Of a stretch of DNA of 64,000 nucleotides, positions 27,850 to 40,100 are shown piece by piece (the stretch's first letter is position 1; each line of letters opens with the position of its first letter). A model generated the notes under the pieces. That model saw nothing but the letters and a program-made list of their open reading frames with translations. It searched no databases and had not been told where the DNA came from. This DNA is from Certhia americana. Lineage: Eukaryota; Chordata; Aves; Passeriformes; Certhiidae. Position numbers and translations under genes: made by a program. The DNA lies in NCBI GenBank assembly GCA_018697195.1, contig CM031879.1, positions 43,016,704 through 43,080,703 of the forward strand, written 5' to 3'.

Positions 27850-28277
27850 ACTACCAGGAGAGAGCGGAAAAGTCCCTCAGCCGCTGGGTAGGTACAAGTG
27901 CTGCTGCGCCCGCCCCGGCGCCCGCAAACTTTCGGGGGGCTGCGGGCAGGACAAGGGGAGGCCGGCGGCTGCTGCGGGGCCGCGCTCCGCTCGCTGGGGG
28001 GGGTGGCAGCGGGGACAGCCCGCGGGAGGGAGGTGAGGCTGCCCGACACCGCGGGAAGGGGGCTCGGAGCCCCGCACGGGGCCGGGGAGCCCAGGGGTCC
28101 TGCCCCGGGGTCGGGCCCGGGCAGCGCGGCGGTAACGAGGCAGGGGGCGGCGGTCGGGGGGCGGGATGCCCGAGAAGGCTCCCACCGCCGCCGCTGGGGC
28201 CCCCCGCCGCCGTGGAGGGTTTCCCCGGGGGCCCTGCTGATCCCCGGGAGCTGCGGGTGCAGGTGAGGGGACGGACC

Positions 28278-28298
28278 GTGTGTGTGTGTGTGTGTGTG
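28278..28298. repeat. (TG)n microsatellite in the CpG island
   Basis: About ten TG units immediately downstream of the donor-like CAG|GTGAGG at 28263. It is the second alternating purine-pyrimidine run in this CpG island. Confidence 0.93.
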
Positions 28299-28695
28299 GG
28301 GTGGTGGGGGACGCGGGAGAAGGAGCCGGGGTGTGAGGAGGGGCAGGGCCGGGAAGGAGGCGCTGGGGGTCGCGGGGAGCAGCGGGACCCCACGCCACCC
28401 GCAGCCCCTCAGCGGTGCCGGGGCGTATCGTGCCCCCCTCCCCGGCCGTGGCGGCGGGTGGTGCCGTGGGGCTGCCCTCTCCCAGGGGCATCCCGGTTAC
28501 GGCGTTCGGGATAATAATAATTTATCGGGGGCCGCCCGGTGCCTGTCAGGGCGGCGGGGGCGCCGCGGGGTGCCCGGCGGCGCTGCGAGGCCGAGCGGGG
28601 CCGAGGAGGGCGCGGGGGGAGGGAAGGGAAGGCTCCTGCAGAAACTGCAGAAGGGGATTTAAAAAAAGGGGAAAAAAAAAAAAAAAAGTGTCGGG

Positions 28696-29250
28696 AGAGT
28701 TTCTGGCTTGTCTGGAAACAGCAAGACTAATTGCCATGCGCTTCCGGTTTGAAACTGGCAGCAGACAACATCTTGAAAATGAGTCACTGCAGCTCACAAA
28801 GAAACTCTGTGGTTTTCTCCCTCTCAGGTTTATGTATTTGCTCCTTTTTACAGTTTCCTTTGTAGTCTTCTGCCTTCTCCCCGGACCTTCCCCCACTCGA
28901 TTTTCTTAGCCACCCCCTGCCCCCGGACCCTCTTGGCTCACGTGGATAGTTTCCACCCCCAACTGAAAAAAAGAAAAACACAAAAAATGTTTGTAAGGGA
29001 AGGGAAAAAAAAAAAAAAAGAGAGAGGGAGAAAGAGAGAGAAAGTGGAGAGTTGTTGTTGGATCTGGCTTTGCTGAAGGTTAGAGGGATTCTGATGCTGC
29101 AGGGGGAAAAAGTTCCCTGAATTTTCCACTGGCTGCAGGAAGAGAGCCCATTTAGTCATGGCTAAGTAATGTCTGCACACACACCAACTAATCTCATTAG
29201 GAGTTTCCGTTCCCTAACACAGGAGGGTTTTGTGAAGCCCTGTCAGCCTT
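28696..29250. promoter_or_regulatory. Putative proximal enhancer or promoter-downstream region in ELK3 intron 1
   Basis: Just 3' of the CpG island is a non-repetitive stretch with several high-quality transcription factor motifs: CTTCCGG (28741-28747, ETS), TGAGTCA (28780-28786, perfect AP-1) and CACGTG (28939-28944, perfect E-box). An ETS site 33 bp from an AP-1 site is the arrangement of Ras/MAPK-responsive elements in many genes. The strand of action and any function are inferred. A 50-bp purine tract at 28995-29044 follows. Confidence 0.4.
28995..29044. repeat. 50-bp pure purine (A/G) tract
   Basis: A/G only on the + strand, including A15 at about 29005-29019 and then GAGA-rich sequence. 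It lies in proximal intron 1 and is a candidate triplex or GAGA-type element. Confidence 0.93.
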
Positions 29251-29660
29251 TCTAACGTTGCAGTTGAAAGGGAGACAAGTTACATCTTTATTTACTTAGG
29301 AGTATAGTGCTCTGACAATTTTATATAATGTAGCATCTTTTTAGGTCATCAGGACTCCAAAAGTCAATCGTTACATTTCATTTCAAGCCGAAAGTCGTGA
29401 TTCATCTCGTATTTTGCTCATACAGACTTTTCAATTATTTCAGATTAATTTATGCATAAATATTTCCTTAGGGTGAAGCATATAAATGTGGTAGCAAGAT
29501 GTCTGTGTTATGATAAACATGTTCTATGCATGCCTGACAGTTGCATGTAATTACTAAGTTAAAAGGCTTTTGAGCCAAGATACTGAGGTGATGGCCATAT
29601 TTGAAAAGTATATTCGCCCACATAGCCTTCCTGTATTGGTGCTTTATGTATGTAGTTTTC

Positions 29661-29700
29661 AAGTGATTTTGTACATACCAAAGTGATTTTGTACATACCA
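29661..29700. repeat. Perfect 20-bp tandem duplication
   Basis: The unit AAGTGATTTTGTACATACCA occurs at 29661-29680 and again at 29681-29700 without a mismatch. A degenerate third partial copy (GTGATTTTGTGC) follows at about 29704-29715. Intron 1. Confidence 0.96.
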
Positions 29701-30538
29701 AGCTGTGATTTTGTGCTTTGTGTAATTACTTTGTGATGATTTGCTGTCATAATGGTCATGAAAGAAGTCTATGTTCAGAATTACAAAGATTTTTGTTACG
29801 CCCCACCAATCTTTAAATAAGAAGTAACAAATTTTTTGCGGAAAAAAAAAAGTCTGGAGCAAACAAAGAAAAATGGATTCTTGCTTGCAAGTGAATTTTA
29901 GCTAAAGAAAACGTCAATAAATGCAAATAAAATGGTATGCATTAGGAAGTAACACTTAGCTACTTACTTGAATTATCATGTGATAGCATTAAACTAATTT
30001 GCAAATATTATGCAAAAAAATAGTGCTTGCCATATATACCACGTGCTCATCTCTGAGGATCTGCAGTGTTTCCTGCACTTCCTATGTCCAAGAGGCACAG
30101 AAAAGTTCTTCATTAACATCACTTCACAGAGGACTTCTATTAGTGGATTAGTGACACAATCTCCAGACACAGATGCCTTTCAATTTTCTAGCTGGGCAGT
30201 GAAGAATTTTTTAGAATAGTGTACAAACCAGACAATGCCTAATCTCTGTCTCAATCAAATGCAGCCATCAGGAAGCGAGGGATTGTTTTTCAGTTTTGGA
30301 GGTTTATTTCTTTTGTAAAATTCTCAGTTTTAGAGAAAGAAGTGCAATACTGGACATAGTGTTCAAAAACCTGCTGAGTATGTTATGGAGAAGTTAGTGT
30401 GGTATACAACACCAAAACTTACTGAGGAGTGTTTCCTGGCTGTCTGAAATACGGACATTGAGTTGTTCACTTATTGCATTAAATCTTGCTGGAATTTCTG
30501 TGTTCTGTCTACTGAATCAGAATAGATGAAGCACACAC

Positions 30539-30580
30539 ATTCATACATACATACATACATACATACATACATACATACAT
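30539..30580. repeat. (CATA)n tetranucleotide microsatellite
   Basis: About ten ATAC/CATA units in ELK3 intron 1, followed by GTATGTAG, so the 3' end of the array forms a short palindrome with its flank (ACATACATGTATGT). Confidence 0.95.
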
Positions 30581-33500
30581 GTATGTAGTCTATCCACACT
30601 ATATAAATTTTATATGTTGTGTTCATTTGAGATAAGTGTTTTCCAGATATCATAGAATGCATGATAGTCTCCACTCAAATAATAAAAAAGTATTAAAGGT
30701 GCTTTTATTTTAAATACAATTTTATTCTTCACCTGTCTAAAGTTAGGACTATATAGTCTACTAAGTGTTACAATCATTGCTTACATCTTGATTTTCCAAA
30801 TCAATTCTGTGAGTTGTTCCTAAAAAGAAAAATCCCAGGGGCTTATATCCTTTCTGATATCACCGACTCCACCTAGATGCAACAGCTGAAATAAGCAACC
30901 CAGTCTCTGGGGAGAAACTCAGCTACAGCCTTCCTTGTAACTGTTTATAACACCACGCACATGGACACTTTTATATGTAGAAACAAAAGTGTATTTTGTT
31001 TTATTCATTAGCAGTTCTCCTTGCTTACTGATTCACAGTGGTTCTTTGCTCCTGTTACTTAATATTATTTCATTAAACTTAAGCCATGGAAAGAAATCAA
31101 GTATATCACTCCAAATACTGAAATATTTCCCCTTTGCTGTGCAGAAAACCCAATTATGTAAACTTTGCCTTCTTGTAATACCCTTCTTGGCACGGAGGTA
31201 TTCTTATAGCAGAGTTATTCTTAGGGGCAGCTATTATTGGTCAAGTGAACACAAATATTGATCAAAAACTGGTTCTGAAAGACCTAGCACAGAATGGAAG
31301 TCAATTTTCAGGTTCACCAAGGTGCACCGAGCTTGTTGCTTGCTCTGAGGAATATGTTTACTTGTAGGAATGTAGCTATATGCAACACGGACATGGAGGT
31401 CCATGAGCTGTACAGAAAATACAAATTGTGGCCTTGGGAATGCAATCACATGACAACATGTTGCTTCAGAAGAAAGAAATAGGTACCAAAATAAACAGAT
31501 ATTTGGGTACTAAAGATAAGGGAGTGTGGGATAAGGGTGGAAGCAGCAACACAGTTATTTGTGATGCATGTATTTATAAGAAAGGATTTTAACTAGGGTG
31601 TTTTGGTGACATCATATAAAATTTGTAAGTTTGTGTAGTTACCATTATCTCTCTGAGCGGTTCTCTGCCATAAATGCTAAATAATCTAAGATATTAAGGA
31701 ACTGATAAATTAGCTAATACTTCCCATAAGGATATGGCAGGTTGGACTCTTGTGCAGTGAGGTGATTTATCAGTCCGTGGCTTTCTTCTGGTGGAGGTGG
31801 TTCCAGTGTATGGCACGCCTGGATGCTGCTGCTGGAATCCATTTTGGAGCTGTGACACTGATTATAGGACAGTTATCCTGGGCCAGTTTCAAAGAGCTCT
31901 GTTGGTTTTGAGCTGCTGTCTGTGCTTGGTAACCACACCCAGTGGCTCATGGCACCGGCTGTCACTGACGGGCCTGTGGAAGTCGTGTCGAGCCCTGTAT
32001 CCTCAGATTGATTCACCGTGGCTTTCTCCTCAGTGTTTCCCACAATAGGGAATCTCACCGTCTTGTATCATTAGACAGATGTTTACTTCATCTGCAGCTT
32101 GTTAAATGAATCAGTGAGTACTCTGAAAGCTGCTGAGAGCTCTTGAAAGACCAAATATGTCTGTTCTCATGTTGAAGTATTTTGTTGAATAATGAATGAT
32201 TAAAGATTTAGTCATGATTTTGAGGAGAATGTCAAGGTGTAGGCACAGGAAGTCCAGCTCGCTATGACACAAAATACAAGGCTGCATGGATGGAAACAAA
32301 GCAGATGAAGCACAAAGTGCCTCTCATCTCTGCACTTCACAAAAAGAAATTTGTCCTTGTCCTTAAAACTTTCTTTAATGCATTGTGATTTTTTTGTGCC
32401 AGTAATTATATCAGATTCCAGGTTCTTAAGGGTTTGTTGTTAAGAGTGGATTTTAATTCAAAAGCTCTTTGAAGGAGACTTGCTGCTTTTCTAAAAGCAA
32501 GAACTAAAGAAAACACCTGCCAATAAGCACTGAAATACTTCACAAAAATATCACAAAGGCACTACTTGCCAGCTAATTCAATGCCAGTTAATAACTGTAT
32601 AGTCAGTTCTACATTTTTATTTTTTTATGAATACTGTGGTAGTTTTTTTGCACTACCAAAATGTACCCCTGACAGGCTGTCAATCTGCTTGATAGGTGCA
32701 ATTCCTGGGCAGTATCTCATATTGTACCAGAAAACTAAATATTTAAGTAAAATTTTAAAGTTATATTGCAGTTAAGAATATAGGAGGCCAGTTTTGCCAT
32801 GTCCTAGGCAGGTACAACTCAGCTGAAAATGATAGGGTTTTTTTTTTTTACTGTTATGGAGTTCTCAACACCATATCTGATTTTGGGCTGCTTGCTTGAG
32901 TGGTGTTGCTGTGATTGTCTGCAGCGGTGGGGTTTGTCCTTCTTGTATCTGTGGTTCCATAATTATTTCTGAGCAGTTGTGCCCACAGTAGTGGTGCTGC
33001 TGTGCTTCTGTCAGCAGGAAGGCCCACTGACCCCTGCATGCCTGGGCCAAGTGTTGGAAACTGTTCAGCTGTACAATGACAAGTATAGACATGACACCTA
33101 TGGACTTGGAAGAGAAATATCAATCACCTATGTGAAGAACGGTTTTTGAAGACTATAGCATGTGATCTGTCTACATCTGTGCAGTTAGGTACAACTAACT
33201 CAGGATCTTCAGGACAAGAGTCTCTGTAGGAAGCCACAAACTTTGTTTTGATCTTTTAAAGCACTTAGGCATATATTTACTTTTGAGTGTGTCAGCACTT
33301 CTGTTAATGCACTGAGACTAGCTGCATGTTAAATGTAACTAAAGCACTGCAGTGGCTCCTGCTTGCTCCATGAAGGGTCCTCCTAGTCTTCCACAGCTCT
33401 AAATTTTGTCGTGTCAGGATGTACTGAGTGTGTGAATGATACTGCCCATTGCATGGCTTCCCCCAGATCCGTTTCAGAGAGTCATTTCAGTCATGTCTGT

Positions 33501-33834
33501 GTCTCTGCTTACCAATTTACTACCCAATATTTGAAGATTCAGAATATAACTTGAATGATCTTTGCAAGTACCAGTTTACTACATGTTAATGTGTTTTGGC
33601 TCTTGTGCAAGCAATCCTGTCTTAGTTTTTTGAGATTTAAGGTATACAATTTTGTTATCTCGCGGCTCCTAACTTGAAGATCATTTGAAGTTCTATGAGA
33701 GGAAAACTCATGTTTTACACATTGTCTTTTATTTTTCACTGGTAATGTAATGAGTAATATGTAATTTTATGATTATTACCAATCATACAAAATTGGTTAC
33801 AGCTTTCTAGGCTCTATCCTAATTATTAAGTCCT

Positions 33835-33863
33835 AAGACCCATTATTTTACATGATGGGTCTT
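33835..33863. repeat. Inverted repeat (9-bp arms, 11-nt loop)
   Basis: AAGACCCAT (33835-33843) and ATGGGTCTT (33855-33863) are exact reverse complements. It could form a short hairpin in ELK3 pre-mRNA. It is too short for a microRNA precursor. Confidence 0.85.
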
Positions 33864-36800
33864 TTTCTGAAAACATTAGTGAACAAGCAAAAATGTTTGT
33901 GTGAAAAATGTTTTTGCAGTTGTAGACAAAAGAGTAGATTTGAGTTATATCCTTCATCTAAAGAATCTAAATGTTTTTAATCAAATGTCCTCCTATAAGT
34001 TTCCCATCCTTATTTTGCAACACAGCTGATAGTTCATCTGGAAAACAGATTTCTATTCCAGATCCATTTGCCTCTAATGTGGTGACAGCATCTCTTTACT
34101 ATGTCTCTGTATATTTCTTCTTTTCTGTTGTTTTTTTAATGAAAATTGATCAGCTGTGTTTCAGTTTAGGCTTTTTGAGAAGGATGCTAATGTCTGTTAT
34201 TGTTTTTAAATGTTTATATTGTGGTACTGTTGAGTGGCCTTTCCTGTATCAAGTCACAATACAGCACAAACAAAAAATTTATAGACTGAAGTACCACCAT
34301 TATCTCTTCCCAGCAATTAACAGTAATTCATGTGAAGAAACAATCTTTAAAAAGCACTTAGAAAATAAGAACACATTCCTTTTGCAGCTCAGTTAGTGAG
34401 ATCTGGAGAAAACTGACTACCTTCAGAGAATTTCTTCCATGCTACACTAATATAGCTGAGAGGGGAATGTGGGTTTATATTCTGGATATAGACCTCTGTG
34501 AAGTCTGGTGACTCAGAGCAGACTCAGAGCAAGTGGCGTGTGTGGTCAGTTTAGCAAACTGTGAGTGTGGAATAGGGCTGGCACAGAAAGGATGACTGCA
34601 ACACTCCTTCAGTGCTGCCACTTCAGTGCTGAAGCTCTGTGAGGAAAACCCTTACAGAACAGAGCAGTTTGAGTCCCTGGGAGCACGGCACAATAATGCT
34701 AGCTGTGCAGTCTCATCCAAGTTGAGGAGAGGGAATAGAGCCTTTGCATTTTATTTAAATGTGTAATTTTATACAGAATTCAGGATACGAGTCCAAACAG
34801 TGGCTGTTATGTATCCTGAGCAGCAGAGATGTTGACAAAGCAGTTGGTGCATTGATGTCACTTCTAAACGTGCAATCTGAGTTTGAAATAGTGTCTCATT
34901 TGTCTCTCATTCATAGTTTGCAGCAGCTGTGGGAATTAGTTTAAGCACATAGGACACAGTACAGGGGAGTGACAACCAGCTCTTCTCCTGGCTGAAATCT
35001 CATGTATTCTATGACACATTCTGTGGGATATTCCAGTGTTTCATGAATGAAGTTAGGTGAAACATGTATGTGTGACCTGCACTCCTTGGTGTAGTAGGCA
35101 AGTGAATAAAGCCAGAAGATAAAAATATTTTATAGTTGGGGTTTGGTTTATCTTAGCACGTGAAAACACATATCAGAACTTTGATTAGCACTGAGCAGAA
35201 TAGCAGATTTTTGAGATTTTTAGGTGTAAGAATAATTCTTAATTTATGTTTTTACCATGAGATAATAAAAATACAGACCTTGACTACCACTGTGACTAGT
35301 TGCTCATTTTTAAGGCTAAGGAACTTACGCTCTGGCTTGTACTCCAAAAACTACTGCGATAGAGCTAATGTTTTGGGAAGAAACTGTCCAGGTAAAATTA
35401 TTCCACATTTGTAGGTTACCATCTGCTGAATTGTGTTACACCACTTTTGGTGTGATGCTATAACTGACTCTCCTTGCAACATGACAATATGCAGGTAAGC
35501 CTGAATGTTACTTAATAGTAATTAATGAGTTCATGAGTTCAATGGCTCATTTTGCTAATCCAGCAAATTCTGAAAATCCAGTTTGCATGGTAAGGCAAGT
35601 CTGACTACCAGTCTAAGCTATGATGATCTTGCTGTGCTTCAGGTTTCATGAAAATTGCCAGCCACCTTGGATTTTCCTTAACAAAACTCCAAGGACTGTT
35701 TCCTGTCCTTTTGGCCAGGTTTGTCTCCACTCACAGTATGAAAAAGACCTGCTTTTTTATCTGAGTTTTAGTCTAGGAAAATATTAGTGGCGAGGGGAAG
35801 ATTAGTTTAAACATCTGAATATGAAATGTAAAGCAGCATTTGAGACAGCAGATAGTAATAGTATAACATATTAGAGCCACTAGCACAAGTTACAAAGCAT
35901 TCTGTCTGTTGTTGCAAAACTGAAAATGTTAATACTTCATTTAAAGATAAAGCATTTACATTTGGGAGTAATCATCACTTGATATATTAAGTAAGCTTTC
36001 AGAATAGCCACTGTTCCTGGAGGTTGGAACCTCTGCCCTCTTCAGCTCTTGGGAACATCCGAAATTTTATACAGGATGGTAAAGTAATCACGATCTGCGT
36101 CCTACTGATGCCGACAAAAATATAAGGGGAAGTCATATGGGAAAAATAAACATATAGGATTGGTTTGGAAAGCAGGAGTCCCTCAGATTGCAGTGTAGCA
36201 TGTTGCCAGCATGCCACAGATGTGCGCCACATGAGCAGACAGAAAGCAGTGTGAGGAGTCTGCACTCATTTTATGTCTGTCCCAAGGTGAAGGGTTGGAG
36301 CCATTACAGATTTATGTAGTTTTGTTTATGGCTAGCTTTAGAAATAATTGAGCAGGTTATTTTTTAAGCCTTCACAGGGAAGGAACTAGCCATTTTCCCT
36401 CCTGCTAAGAGCTTTTACTCCAGGTGGATTAAAACTGTTTCTTGAACTGCATGCTTACAGAAAATGTGAAGAGCAACTCGTGTTGTAGAGGCAGTGTCAT
36501 CACACCTCTGCTTGGCAGGCGACCAGTTCTTTGTTGTATTAGTTTGGAGATTGCAGAACTTTCTTCCTTTGGACATCTGCCTCCGCTTTTCCTTGACTTA
36601 GGTAAAAAAAAAATTAAAAACTGCAAACATTATATTGCCAAGTGTACCTACATAAAGCTTTACTGGATATATGTGTGAGTGCTTTCTTCTCTGTGGTGGA
36701 ACTTCATGTTATCCCTTAGTATTTTGTGAGATTCTTGCTGCTGTCTCTTTTGTGTTGCTCTTAACCACAGGAGTCTGTTTATTTTTTTAAAACGTGCTGG

Positions 36801-37106
36801 GCCATAACAGTGGGTATTCTTGCTTGAGAAGGAGACCTTGTAAATTTTTGCTGTAAATAATGTTTTAAATTAGAATTTAAAGTAAAAAGACGACTGTTAT
36901 GCTGGAGTAGCAGAGTAGTCATACCTTCTATGACTCTGTTAAGTAGATCGTCCAGCAAAACCCTCTGTGTTATTTTGGAACATCCTTAACCAGTCTGTGT
37001 TTGTGTGGCAATATTCCTTTAGCTTTGCAGTAAATCTGCACTTGTGCGCTGGGGCACCCCTGTGGCTTTCTCTAATGTTTCCACTGGGTGGTGCTGCAGG
37101 AATTCC

Positions 37107-37125
37107 TTTTTTTTTTTTTTTTTTT
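37107..37125. repeat. T19 homopolymer
   Basis: A T19 run in intron 1, flanked by unique sequence. No associated element is seen. Confidence 0.93.
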
Positions 37126-40100
37126 CACTTCAAATCTGCATTTCCCAGAAAGACGCCTCTAAAATATAATAGGAGGAAGTCCTGATTTAGAAAGTTTTTG
37201 CAGTTTCAACACAATGGAAGGACTTGGAGGATGCTCTGACAGGAAATGTCTTGGTTGCTGGATGTGGAAAAATGACCAGCATTCTCTATCATACACACAG
37301 TTGGTTCCCTAAAGTGTCCTGGGTATGGATTGCACCAATAGTTTGATTTATTACATTTAATAGAGAAAGTTCTGCATCAAATGAAACCAGGTATATTTAC
37401 ACACTTGAGAGCTTGTTTTTTCAAGCCCAATTAAATTAGCAGTAAGATCTCCTTTGATGAATATTTGAAAACTTCCTGAGTAAACAAATTGATATTTGTT
37501 TTTTCTCTTTTCTGGCAGAATCACTAACTCCTCACCAACCACATCCTATTTATCACCCCTGAAGCATCTCTGTTGAGAAATAAAGTGTTAGGACTGACTC
37601 AGCTTTTTCTTTCAAATAGTTCTGAGCAAACATTTGGGCAGATTTGGCAATTGCCTTTAACCTCTCATGATGTAGTCATAGTTATACAGATGAATTTTCA
37701 GTGAAAAATGTTATGGCTGACTAATTTTTTAATTATTTTAGGAAAGTTCCCTTTATTGATTGACATTTTTGATTCTGTAATTAAATGAAAAACAAGTGTA
37801 CTTCAATTTTTTTATAGAAATTAAAATGTAAAATAGAAAAATTGTCACAGAGGATTTTAAAGCCCTTCAGCTTTTCATATGAACATTCACTTTAGAACTG
37901 TGTTTAGGATGTATATAGACCGACATATTTTTTTATATACATATATACTCTTTGATATTTTATATAGCATGGAATTTATATATGAAATTGTTTCAGTAAT
38001 TTCCAGCGAGTTTTTTTTTTTTTTAACTCACTTAACTTTATTTTCTAAGTATTAATAGACTTTAAAATTAATTTAGTTAAGTAAAAATCTCCATTTCTAG
38101 TACTGAGAAATAGTTAAAAAATAATGGCAAAACAGTCACATTCTTGCACATGGTATTGCAGTAGTCATCTCAAGGGTTAAAATGAACCTGAGACACTTAG
38201 AAAAATAAAACCAGAGCTGCTATTACAAACTGGGACAGATGTAGGAGGCCAGGTTTCCTGTGGCCCATTTTCCAGTTTCCTGGCTGCAACCTGCAGAAAT
38301 AAAGGAAGCCAAATGCTAACGTGAATGAGAAACTAACAATGCCCCACGTCACGCTGCTCGGAGGAACGTGCTGGGTAGAATTAGGATACAAAAGCAGAAA
38401 ATGGACGTACAAAAAATGTACATACATTTTCCAGGGTAGTTGAAATGGTAAAAAAAAAGCATCTGTTACTGAGACATGCTGTGTGCTTGCAAAAGCACCA
38501 CGTGCCTGTAAGGGAAATGTAAGTGGAGGTGTGTGCCTGCTGTGATGGGGGCATACACAAAGGAGCTGGATCTTATGCAGCTGCTTTGGCTACGGAGAGA
38601 ATCAGTGGTTTCTTCATATGCTAAGGGAAATGAATTTCCCTGCCCTGACTCAGCCTCTTAATCCTTTTCATGTACATGTCTGATCACCATTTTTCTGTGA
38701 CTACCTATATGGTATAATGCTGCCTAACACCTTTTATGTCTTCCTGGTTTAATTGGTAACCAGCTGGGTTTTTTCAGCCTCTGGGCACCCCAGCCAGTCT
38801 GTCCCACTCAGCTGTCCCTCCTCTGCCCCAAGTCACACAACCTGGTTTATAGCTCAAGCTCCCAGATGTTGTTCCTTTGCAGACCCTCGAAAGCAAAAGG
38901 GACTGGTTTTGATCCTGATGCCTGAGGGATTCCTAGGTTTTGCCTTCAAAACTTGTTCATGTTGATTGTCCAGGATCAGCAGTTTCTCTCTATTTTAGAA
39001 AGGCTGTAGGGGAGCTAACATGGAGAAAAAATCCAAGTAGGAAACCTGGACTACTAGGGAGAGCAGAGCTGTGTTTCAGCTGTAGCATAGTTGTGTTGGA
39101 AGCTAAGGACCTCTGAATTACTACAGAGCTGCTTTCCAGCTTTTTGTCTTTTACATGTGGCTTTTCCTATGCAAGAGTCCCACAAAACTCAATGCTTCAA
39201 GGGCTATCCTGCTTATCTCACAGGTCATATCATAAATCTTTCCAGTACTGAGATTTTAATTAGCTATATTTGTCTTTGAGCCTCCTGGTTTTCTACCACT
39301 TCGACTTAAGATGCCTTGCTTATTTGTTGTATTTTGCCCAGTAGGTTAATAACTGTATTTTTGGATATTAATGCCACCTTACTGACTGACATTTTGTCAC
39401 ATGGAATTTCATATGTATTGTCTTGTTAAAAAAAAAACCAAAACCAAACTGTGCAGCTCATCAACACATACATTATCATGTCTTAACTATTTCTAGTATA
39501 ACTTGCATGTTTTCGTAGTGTTTTTTTTTTTCTTGCTGATTGAAGCCAGTCTTCATATGCTAAAGGGAGGGAGAATATTTGGCATGTAGGCCCCTTGCCT
39601 ATGGGGAATTTGGGTAGACCCTTTACAGGAATATCATCTCTCAGATGGGACACTTTGCTCTATGGATGTCTCTGTCCATTTCCATTACCCTCTTCAGGGA
39701 GAGTTTATGTTGTTGACTCTGCTGCTGCTCCACGTTTAGGCATTTCTGTTAGTCGCTCAGTTTGGTTGAAACAGGAGCAGAATTATCAGCTGAGATACTC
39801 AGATTTTCCGCCTTCTGGCACCAGACCTAAACTTAAAATTTGGTGTGTGGAGGGCATGTTTTATCACACTGATCATGCAGTTGCTAGGGTTTGTATGGGG
39901 GGAAGCACATTGCAAGGAATGTAAATTGCTAATGCAGATGGTGTCAGTGTGGTTCCCTGTCACAGCTGCCAAAGAAATGGATTTTCAGAAAACTCAGTCC
40001 TGAAATACCATTTTGCTGTCTTACACAGCATTTCCAAGTATAATTCCTTCTAACTATGCCCATGATTATTTGCATCAGCGGTAGTGGAAGTGATCACAAA

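Larger units (their letters stand above)
27600..27887 (+). other. ELK3: Inferred ELK3 non-coding exon 1 (5'UTR)
   Basis: The coding frame begins two bases into the exon at 45184, so at least one upstream 5'UTR exon is needed. The best candidate lies in the CpG island. A donor-like site CTGG|GTAGGT has its GT at 27888-27889, and a weaker alternative GT lies at 27892-27893. The stretch just before it (27765-27887) is non-repetitive and looks like UTR. The 5' end is a guess: a start near 27600 would place a CA repeat and an A18 run inside the exon, while a start after 27750 would exclude them. Other strong donor-like sites downstream, CAG|GTGAGG (GT at 28263-28264) and AG|GTGAGG (GT at 28033-28034), could serve alternative first exons. 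Splicing to 45184 gives G at -3 and G at +4 around the ATG, a strong Kozak context. Confidence 0.5.
27180..28660. promoter_or_regulatory. ELK3: CpG island over the ELK3 promoter and first exon
   Basis: This is the only long stretch of the window with very high G+C and dense CpG; everything around it is AT-rich and CpG-poor. Such islands mark promoters of broadly expressed vertebrate genes. This one sits 5' of the only gene found and includes the candidate first-exon donor at 27888. No convincing TATA box is seen, consistent with a dispersed CpG-island promoter. An AGAGGAAGTG motif (27586-27595, PU.1/ETS type) and a second TTCC core near 27624-27627 lie just upstream of the inferred exon. The boundaries were judged by eye. 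Confidence 0.85.

Noticed and set aside
27208..28514. Long open frames on both strands in the CpG island (up to about 204 residues)
   Set aside because: GC-rich DNA has few stop codons. The translations are Pro/Arg/Gly/Ala-rich low complexity, overlap one another in several frames and match no family.
37079..37097. CCACTGGGTGGTGCT as another CTCF site
   Set aside because: Key core positions differ (GGGTGGT instead of AGGGGGC), so the match is too weak to list.
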